DNA of 25,809 nucleotides, taken from positions 1 to 25,809 of the forward strand of contig JADJEQ010000031.1 of assembly GCA_016709025.1 (NCBI GenBank). Reading direction: 5' to 3'. The notes beneath the pieces are model-generated. The model searched no databases. It was given only the letters and a program-made list of their open reading frames with translations, and was not told the origin of the DNA. The translations under genes were made by a program, and so were the position numbers. This DNA comes from Bacteroidales bacterium (lineage in GTDB: Bacteria > Bacteroidota > Bacteroidia > Bacteroidales > Lentimicrobiaceae). Positions 18,044 to 24,332 of the stretch are shown here, piece by piece (within the stretch, counting starts at the first letter, position 1; each line of letters starts with the position of its first letter).

Positions 18044-18695
18044 ATGTATGATCTGCCTTATCACAAAGAAAAAAATGAACAGGTAATCAAGGAATTTATA
18101 GTTCAGTATCCTTTTGCTTTTCCTGGCCGGAAGCGACTTGGAAAACAAACCTGTAGCCACACAGCTACCGCTTCTTATAAAAGAAAAGGATAGGAAAAAG
18201 TTCTTAAGGGGGCATATCATGAAAAATACGGATCACCATAAAGCCTTTTTGCAGAATAACAATGTTCTTGCAGTTTTCACCGGACATCACGCTTATGTGA
18301 GCGGAACCTGGTATGATATTCCCCATCAGCCATCCACCTGGAATTATATGAGCGTGCATGCCAAAGGCATCATCCGGTTCCTGGATGAGGCTGCCCTTGT
18401 GGAGGTACTCCGGATGACAACACTTCATTTTGAAGACTATAATCCTCAGTCTGAAACGATCTTTGATAACCTTCCCCCGGCCTACACCCAAAAATTAATG
18501 AAGGCAATTGTAGCATTTGAAATTGAAATACAGGAAGTAGATACAGTTTTCAAACTGAGTCAGGACAGGGACGCTAAAAGCTATGAAAATATTATAGCCC
18601 GTCTCAGGATTCGGGGTGAAGCCGGGCAGGCGATTGCTGCAGAGATGGATAAAAGAACCAGGGAAGTATTTAAAGATGACGTGGTTTTGGATTGA
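18044..18695 (+). CDS. FMN-binding PaiB-type transcriptional regulator, one frameshift
   Basis: PaiB-family proteins have an FMN-binding split-barrel fold, and B. subtilis PaiB represses sporulation and protease genes. The start at 18044 reads MYDLPYHKEKNEQVIKEF then IVQYPFAF, the typical opening. One extra base near 18120 breaks the frame before LAGSDLENKPVATQLPLLI. Later segments are RGHIMKNTDHHKAF (RGHMARANPH-like), VLAVFTGHHAYVSGTWY (family FxGPHAYVSPSWY), STWNYMSVHAKG (VPTWNYxxVHxyG) and, near the C-terminus, IVAFEIEIQEVDTVFKLSQD and RDAKSYENII (family KLSQNR). The rejoined length is about 217 residues, normal. Nothing nearby shows what it controls. Confidence 0.88.
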
Positions 18696-18786
18696 GGATA
18701 TTTAATCACCGTATGAAGTGAATATTCCCGGATCCTTTCCATGCAAATAAAGTTGTTCAATCTCTGAAAACGCAATTCATTCATTC

Positions 18787-18817
18787 TTGAAATCAACAAC
18801 TTAATTGATTAAATTTG
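18787..18817 (+). promoter_or_regulatory. Predicted promoter of the gene at 18881
   Basis: TTG (18787-18789), 20 bases, then TAAATTTG (18810-18817), an exact -7 element; the leader would be about 57 bases. Confidence 0.45.
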
Positions 18818-18880
18818 TAAATAGTGGCAGGGTAATGAATCAAACATCGGTGTTTAACTTAACTCCTTAAAAAATGTACT

Positions 18881-19231
18881 ATGGCAGACTGGACGGAAAA
18901 CAACCGGGCTTGTAAAACGCTCTGGACATCGCTTAAAATCATGAATCAGGTATTCGTCAACTTTGAGGAATGCGGGAATTTAAAGATGAAGGATCTGACA
19001 TTTTTCAATTCATTGGTTAGCAATGCAGTACTTATAAATGAGGCAACCATGATTGCTGATCAGCTTGATAATATTTTCCGTAAAGGAAGAGGGGCAATAT
19101 TTGAAGACAATACCGACCGGACAAAGGCAATCGGAGCGATGGTAGCGATTTTGGTGGATGGTGAAAAACAGGTCAGAGACATGGCATCAACCGTTGACGA
19201 TGCTTACAAATTTATTGCTGAACAAAAATAA
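18881..19231 (+). CDS. Hypothetical small helical protein
   Basis: Intact 116-residue protein that I do not recognise. It has no signal peptide or membrane segment. The sequence (MADWTENNRACKTLWTSLKI at the start, then FFNSLVSNAVLINEATMIA, DQLDNIFRKGRGAIFED, AIGAMVAILVDGEKQVRDMA) suggests a cytosolic all-alpha protein. It has its own good -7 element and is followed by a repeat array before the next gene. An overlapping out-of-frame ATG at 18874 leads nowhere, so 18881 is the start. Confidence 0.65.
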   Translation: MADWTENNRACKTLWTSLKIMNQVFVNFEECGNLKMKDLTFFNSLVSNAVLINEATMIADQLDNIFRKGRGAIFEDNTDRTKAIGAMVAILVDGEKQVRDMASTVDDAYKFIAEQK

Positions 19232-19232
19232 A

Positions 19233-19294
19233 GTCAAGTAAAGTAAAAAGTCTAAAGCCTGCCCGCCACTTTTCAGGTGGGTAAAAAGTAAAAG
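19233..19294. repeat. GTAAAAA-family array interrupted by a GC-rich hairpin
   Basis: Imperfect units GTCAA, GTAAA, GTAAAAA, GTCTAAA occupy 19233-19256; a 24-base GC-rich segment with complementary ends (CCAC...GTGG type, 19257-19280) interrupts; then GTAAAAA and GTAAAAG resume at 19281-19294. Same family as 16301-16335. Confidence 0.75.
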
Positions 19295-19320
19295 GAATAC
19301 ACCACCAGCCGATCTTTCCA

Positions 19321-20496
19321 ATGAGAAAAATTATCTTGCTGACCCTATGGGGTTTAATTTCATTCACTACCTATGGCCAGGTTTCAGGTGAACAAATCAA
19401 TGGTTTGGTTGAAACATTTAAGGCCAACGGGAATAGTGAAGAGGAAATAAAAGAGAGGCTTAATGGACTGATAACCAGTCCTGAATTATACAATACACTT
19501 TGGAAAATTTCATAGATCAGGCCGTTGAGCATGACAGCATTAAATGGAAACTCCTGAGGGATTTGAATGTTCAGTTCAAAACTTTCCAAACAGAAAACAA
19601 TCCGGCGAATTCCTGGGTTTTACCTACGACTTTAATTTTGATTATGCTTCCTTTAAAGAGAACAACAAAACCGCATTTCCAATACGCTTGGATTATCGGC
19701 AACCGGGAATGTAGCAATCGACAAGAAGTTTAATCCATCCGATTTCCTTGAAACCAAAGTGCATTACAGCTATGCTCGTTTCAATGGAGGTGTTGTCACT
19801 AAAAGTAACAGGGAGGTTTTTCTTAAGCTTGACAGCATTGAAGACCTGCTTGTTCAGGAGAAGGATATACGGAGTGTAAAGGCTCAGCAATTATGGGAGG
19901 AATTCGGCAAAAATCTTGAACTGTCAAATCAATATTACTACGGGATATCTCCGAAATTTGCATTTGAATCGAATCAGGATTTTTCCGCAAAACAGTTTAC
20001 ACCGGGAATAGCCATCAATCTGGGCGCAAAAGCCTGGAATAATTCCGGTACGCTTTCAAAACTAAACATCTTCGATTATCCGTTTGCGGTGTTAAGATTG
20101 ATTACCGGAACGGACAAGCGTTTTACGCCCTATGGCTCCACTTTGCCCATAGTTGCGATTGTTTTTGATTATGTTGTTCCTTCAAGCGACTCTGTAAGAA
20201 GCAAATTAGCCGGAAACCTAAATCCATATCCAAGGATAAAGTTTGAAACCGGGTTCAGAACATTTATTACACGGATTAAAAAGGAAAATATTTTCTTTAG
20301 TGCAAACTACAGGTATTACCAGGAACTGAATGCTCCCGCGGAAATTAAAAAAGAGGAACTGGATACCCATTCATATTTTGTCATGGCATTGCAATCAACA
20401 TCCGGATTCTATGTAAGTTATGCAAATGGTAAACTTCCGTTTGATGCAAAAGGAGATGAAATTTATTCAATAGGGTTTAGCTATAAGTTCGAGTAG
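19321..20496 (+). CDS. Probable outer-membrane beta-barrel protein, frameshifted
   Basis: The start MRKIILLTLWGLISFTTYGQ is a typical Bacteroidota signal peptide ending before Gln. A short helical part (EQINGLVETFKANGNSEEEI) follows. The rest alternates aromatic and polar residues in barrel-like strands (SYARFNGGVV, YYYGISPKFAFES, FTPGIAINLGAKAW, IKFETGFRTFI, NIFFSANYRYYQEL, YFVMALQSTSGFYVSY) and ends IYSIGFSYKFE, with a near-terminal aromatic as in many outer-membrane proteins. Indels are needed near 19505, 19610 and 19680 to join the N-terminal pieces; the C-terminal 245 residues are unbroken. The rejoined length is about 390. No family name is assigned. Confidence 0.7.
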
Positions 20497-20539
20497 GATC
20501 GACAGGAAAAACAAACACCGGTGTGCCCGGATTTTTCTG
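20497..20539. terminator. Possible bidirectional terminator between convergent genes
   Basis: ACAGGAAAAA and TTTTTCTGT flank the 43-base gap's centre and can pair with a one-base bulge, giving A-rich and T-rich ends usable in both directions. The prediction is weak. Confidence 0.35.
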
Positions 20540-21847
20540 TTACCAGGAAGGCTTAGTTGAAGAAAACTTTGACTTAATCCATCGATTAACTCTGTTTCCG
20601 CTGAATTCATCCCGGGAAATGAGGCTGATTATGGCAAGAAATACCCCACCGACGGTAATTCCAAGAATACGGTAAGTAAACCAGAAATGATAATACGATT
20701 GATTGGCTGTTCCAATAAACCAGATGAAAGGAAGCACAGCCACGGACAAATACAGCAGTGCTGCTTTTATCCCTTTGCTGTTGAAATGAAATGCACTCAA
20801 AAAAATCAGAATAATCAGTATAAGATTGATGATCACCAGTGGCAATTGATTAAAATTAATGACTATTGCAGATATCCGGCTGTTTTCTACTGATGCTGAG
20901 CGAAGTAGAATCTGATTTTTCACATCACCAAACAGGTCATAATCAATAAATGGCCAGGTGATGATCCATTTTATTCCCCAGGTGGCCAAATAGGCCAATG
21001 CCCAAAGAACGCCAAACTGTAAAAGCTGGTAAAGTGAATGCCGGAAAGATTTCAGATTGTTTTTTGTGACCAGACTGACCCAAAGTAGCATTGGGAGACC
21101 CAATGTAAGTAACGGCGCGGTGAGCAGATCAAAATAGGAGACAACCGCGCCAGTGATAAAAAATACCAATGGAATTGCATCAGGCTTATTTTTGAATTTG
21201 TAGCTTAATACTAAACAGGAGATAATAGCAACAATCAGAACAGGAGATAAATGCATCGAAAACTGCATCGGATAAATATTCACAAAAAATAAACCGGCCA
21301 TCAATGCTGTGGTCATTGGACCTCCCATGTTGCGATAAAGAACAATGGTGAAAGTTACCAGGAGGAGAGAAGTAATAAAATAGATAAGCCACTTAAGCTC
21401 ATTATACTCTGTAAATAAAAAGAAAAATCTGTAAAAGAAGGTATTCCCGTGCCAGTAACGGGCATATTCAACATTTGGTTTTAGGTTGTTGTTGGCGATG
21501 GAATACTTTAACTGATTTACCTGGGTGGTGTAGGGACCAGCCTGCTGACGGCTTCTGCCGAGCAGGGCTGATTTCAAAGGTTCCCGGTTATCCGAAGTAT
21601 AGATCATATTCAGGATCATTCCATCCGTAAAATAATCCAGACCATGCTTTTTACCCGTTATCATGGGCTCAGGATATTCGCTGATGCCTTCAAAAAATGG
21701 AACAGAACGTTCAATATTCTTCCGTATTGGTTTATCAGGCAACAAGCACGATAAAAATGAAAAGGAGAAGAAGATAAAGACCAATAATATATAGGTCCGT
21801 AGATAAAGAACCAGGCATTTAATCCTGCCAGATCGGGGAATGGTCAT
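20540..21847 (-). CDS. Polytopic membrane protein, possibly GT-C glycosyltransferase-like
   Basis: Intact at 435 residues, the longest unbroken gene here. A first membrane helix (YILLVFIFFSFSFLSCLL, about 19-36) precedes an extracytoplasmic loop of about 110 residues with DYFTDGMILN (71-80) and RYWHGNTFF (130-138), followed by eight or nine further hydrophobic helices and a short basic tail (RVNRWIKSKFSSTKPSW). One long loop after helix one followed by many helices is the layout of lipid-linked-sugar GT-C enzymes. I cannot identify their catalytic acidic motif with certainty, so the function is a guess. It converges on the beta-barrel gene. A weak promoter (TTG, 18 bases, TACCTTTA) lies upstream. 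Confidence 0.8.
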   Translation of the reverse strand: MTIPRSGRIKCLVLYLRTYILLVFIFFSFSFLSCLLPDKPIRKNIERSVPFFEGISEYPEPMITGKKHGLDYFTDGMILNMIYTSDNREPLKSALLGRSRQQAGPYTTQVNQLKYSIANNNLKPNVEYARYWHGNTFFYRFFFLFTEYNELKWLIYFITSLLLVTFTIVLYRNMGGPMTTALMAGLFFVNIYPMQFSMHLSPVLIVAIISCLVLSYKFKNKPDAIPLVFFITGAVVSYFDLLTAPLLTLGLPMLLWVSLVTKNNLKSFRHSLYQLLQFGVLWALAYLATWGIKWIITWPFIDYDLFGDVKNQILLRSASVENSRISAIVINFNQLPLVIINLILIILIFLSAFHFNSKGIKAALLYLSVAVLPFIWFIGTANQSYYHFWFTYRILGITVGGVFLAIISLISRDEFSGNRVNRWIKSKFSSTKPSW

Positions 21848-21960
21848 ATTTACTTTGATTTTAGCTGACTTTTAAAAACATAAAAAACAGTATAAAGGTA
21901 TTGATATTGATAAATTTCCAATGTCAATTACCAACCAAAGAAGGGATGAATAACGCACTT

Positions 21961-22018
21961 CGGCCTGGTTCGACAAAGAGTTCACCAACCATCGCTTAGT
22001 ATAACAGTGACGAAGGAC
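21961..22018. repeat. REP-like degenerate element
   Basis: Contains TGGTTCGACAAAGAG, CACCAACCATCGCTTAG and CAGTGACGAAGG, with TGGTT/AACCA as inverted ends of the first part. It shares CGCTxAG and GTGAC cores with 9811-9856. Like that copy, it is followed by a short tandem array. Confidence 0.35.
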
Positions 22019-22027
22019 CATCTTTTG

Positions 22028-22112
22028 ATGCTCCATGCCCCTGTGCTCTGTGCTCTGTGCCCTGTGCCCTGTGCTCTCTGCCCTGAGCCCTGCGCCCTGC
22101 GCCCCGTGCCAC
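22028..22112. repeat. Degenerate heptamer array RTGCYCT ending at the Q-transporter stop
   Basis: About eleven units (ATGCTCC, ATGCCCC, GTGCTCT, GTGCTCT, GTGCCCT, GTGCCCT, GTGCTCT, CTGCCCT, GAGCCCT, GCGCCCT, GCGCCCC) run to 22112. The stop codon of the minus-strand transporter gene is at 22113-22115. Same family and same placement as 14163-14226. Confidence 0.88.
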
Positions 22113-22813
22113 CTATTCCTTCACAAAATACCTGAACGGATTATAACTGATCCCTGTATCGTAGGCGTCCACTTTCTCGTGTTTTTTCAGAAAGCCTACG
22201 ATGCTGTATGTAAGCGGGTAAAAAGCACCTCCACGCCCGATTTGAATATGTAGTTGGATATAATGATTGAGATCAGCAGCTCATTGGGCATGGTGCCGTA
22301 GAATGCCACCATACAGAAAATAGCCGTATCGATGCCTTCACCCACCAGGGTAGAGCCGATGGTGCGCACCCACAGGAAGCGACCTTTCATTCTGACCTTA
22401 AGTCTGGATAGGATCACGGCATTGGAGAAAGCGCCGCCAGAAGTATGCAAGCAGGCTGGCCAGCACAATGCGGGGCACAAAGCCCAGCAGCGTTTCATAA
22501 GCCTGCTGGTTGGGCCAGTCTGTGGCTGGTGGCAGTTCCTGTACCACCCAAAGCACAAGCGACATCAGCAAGGCAGCACCGAAGCCAGTCCATATAACCT
22601 TACGGGAACGCTGAAAACCATAGACTTCGGTTAAAATATCACCGAAAATATAGCTGAGCGGGAAGAGGATGGTACCACCATCGAAGGTGAACATCCAGAG
22701 GAAAGGATTTTGGTGGAAGCGAGGTTGGAGATCAGCAGCACCGCGACAAACAGTGCCATGATGATGTCGAAATAGCGGAAATTACCGCCCTGTCCGGAAT
22801 TATTTTCCTTCAT
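22113..22813 (-). CDS. Queuosine precursor transporter (YhhQ family), frameshifted
   Basis: Inner-membrane transporter of about 230 residues taking up queuine/preQ precursors for tRNA queuosine. The start at 22813 reads MKENNSGQGGNFRYFDIIMA then LFVAVLLISNLASTKI; after an indel near 22715 come FDGGTILFPLSYIFGDILTE and VYGFQRSRKVIWTGF, the family hallmark (GGxxxFPxxYixxDxxxExYG). Later pieces, in other frames, include ASLLAYF, FLWVRTIGSTLVGEGIDTAI (family RxxxSTxxgqxiDt), NYIFKSGVEVLFTPL-like and the end FRYFVKE. Indels are near 22715, 22450 and 22195. A -7 box at 22844-22851 rules out a longer N-terminus starting at 22846. It fits the tRNA-modification theme with mnmG. Confidence 0.88.
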
Positions 22814-22843
22814 CAGGTGTTCTGGATTTAAAAGATCAGCCAG

Positions 22844-22851
22844 CAAAAATA
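22844..22851 (-). promoter_or_regulatory. Predicted -7 element of the Q-transporter promoter
   Basis: Minus-strand TATTTTTG, exact TAnnTTTG, 30 bases upstream of the ATG at 22813. The rest of 22852-23003 holds no recognisable feature beyond a weak TACTTTTA before the plus-strand deformylase gene. Confidence 0.45.
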
Positions 22852-23003
22852 CAATTCTGTGATGAATTAGGACCTACATTATTTCTTTGAGAACCTGTGA
22901 CCCAAAAGGCAGAGTGTTTTACCATGGGCTCCTGATTCTGTAGAAAAGTCAATGCAACGCTGATTATTATCAGCAAGTGATTACTTTTACAAAAATATAT
23001 GCC

Positions 23004-23654
23004 ATGATCAGAAAAAGCCTGTTAACCTTTAGCATTAGTATGTTGTTTTTGTGTGGTTTGAATGGCCAAAACTTCACTCTTACGGAAAAAAACCAGATAC
23101 TGGCAGGTGATACGACAAAATGATGCGGGTTCTCGTTTACAACGATCCTTCAGACCTGATGACATTGAATTCCCAGAGCATCGACATTGACCCTGCCGAC
23201 CCCTGTTGCCTTTACTCGCCAACCGGATGCATAAAGCCATGGTTGACACTGCCAATCCGGAGTCGGAATAGCCGCTCCGCAGGTTGGTATAAACCGCAAT
23301 GTTATCTGGGTGAAACGGTACGATAAGCCTGGTTCGCCTTTCCAGTTCTGCATCAATCCAAGGATCCTGAAATATACCATTCTTCACCGCAAAGGCGGGG
23401 AAGGTTGCCTATCGATACCCGAAGAGCGTGGCCTGGTTTACCGCAGTTATGCAATCCTGATTGAATATAAAACCTTTGACGGAGCCAGTCATAAGGAAAT
23501 GGTGGATGATAACACAGCCATAATTTTCCAGCATGAGATCGACCACCTGAATGGCTTGTTGTTCCCCGACCGCATGCGTGAGCAACAGTTAGAGCTTTTT
23601 CTTCCTATACCACAGGGAATGGAGTTTTATATAAAGCCAACCATGACTCCCTGA
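23004..23654 (+). CDS. Peptide deformylase homologue with signal peptide, frameshifted
   Basis: Peptide deformylases remove formyl from N-terminal Met and are normally cytosolic. Here the ATG at 23004 begins MIRKSLLTFSISMLFLCGLN, a signal peptide continuing GQ and then NFTLTEKNQILAGDT. After an indel near 23120 the PDF body follows: RVLVYNDPSDLM, GIAAPQVGINRNVIWV (motif I, near 23262), EGCLSIPEERGLVYRS (motif II with the metal-binding Cys, near 23400) and FQHEIDHLNGLLFPDRM (motif III HExxDH, near 23530). All metal ligands (Cys, His, His) and the catalytic Glu are present. Other indels lie near 23200, 23262 and 23310. The rejoined length is about 217 residues. I leave the symbol empty because the export signal makes a housekeeping role doubtful. 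Confidence 0.87.
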
Positions 23655-23745
23655 TTCAAACAAAAGGAGCTTACATGTGTTAAAATGCCTGAATCTTTTC
23701 AGCTCGGTTTTTTGGCTGGTTATTGCTCCTGTAATGATCGACACT

Positions 23746-24322
23746 ATGAAGAAGTCTGTTTATTTATTCATGTTTTTAACTGTTTTGTTCCATGCCCTGG
23801 TCGACGGAATCGTTGGCGCAGACCGGAACCGGAAATGTACTGCTTTCCTCCGCCGATGGGGATAATCAGTATTAAATCAGATGCTCCGCTCGAATTGATC
23901 GAAGCTTCTTCGAATCAGCTGAAGGGTGTGATTGACATTACAGGAAGAAGCTTTTCATTTTCTGTCAACAATCGTTCATTTAAAGGCTTCAACAGCCAGT
24001 TGCAACAGGAGCATTTCTACGAAAATTATATTGAAGCTGGTAAATACCCTCAATCTACTTTTAAGGGAAAGATTATTGAACAGGTTGATTTATCCGTCGA
24101 CGGAGATTACCAGGTCAGGGCCAAAGGTGTGTTAAACATTCACGGAATTGACCAGGAACGGATCATCAAGGCCGATATTAAGGTAAAAGAGGCCTGATCC
24201 GTCAGTTCATCCTTTACTGTTCCCCTATCCGACCACAACATTACCATCCCGAAGATCGTTTACCAGAAAATAGCCGAAGAGGTTATGGTAAAGGTAAGTG
24301 CCGGTTTCACCAGAGTCAATAA
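23746..24322 (+). CDS. Exported YceI-like domain protein, frameshifted
   Basis: YceI-type proteins are exported lipocalin-like barrels that bind isoprenoid-type lipids. ATG at 23746 starts MKKSVYLFMFLTVLFHALST, then ESLAQTGTGNV after an indel near 23800, a signal peptide with Gln at the mature end. The body reads YSIKSDAPLELIEASSNQLK, GVIDITGRSFSFSVNNRSFK, GFNSQLQQEHFYENYIEAGK, YPQSTFKGKI and GVLNIHGIDQERIIKADIKV, all typical of the family. An in-frame TGA at 24195 is followed in the same frame by SSFTVPLSDHNITIPKIVYQ, the expected family C-terminal part, so either compensating indels or a nonsense change lies here. The end is placed at the first stop after it (about 24322) and is approximate. 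It follows the deformylase gene by 91 bases. Confidence 0.82.
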
Positions 24323-24332
24323 ATATCTTTCT

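Noticed and set aside
22180..22634. Plus-strand frames across the Q-transporter
   Set aside because: Antisense shadows; the minus strand carries the YhhQ hallmarks.
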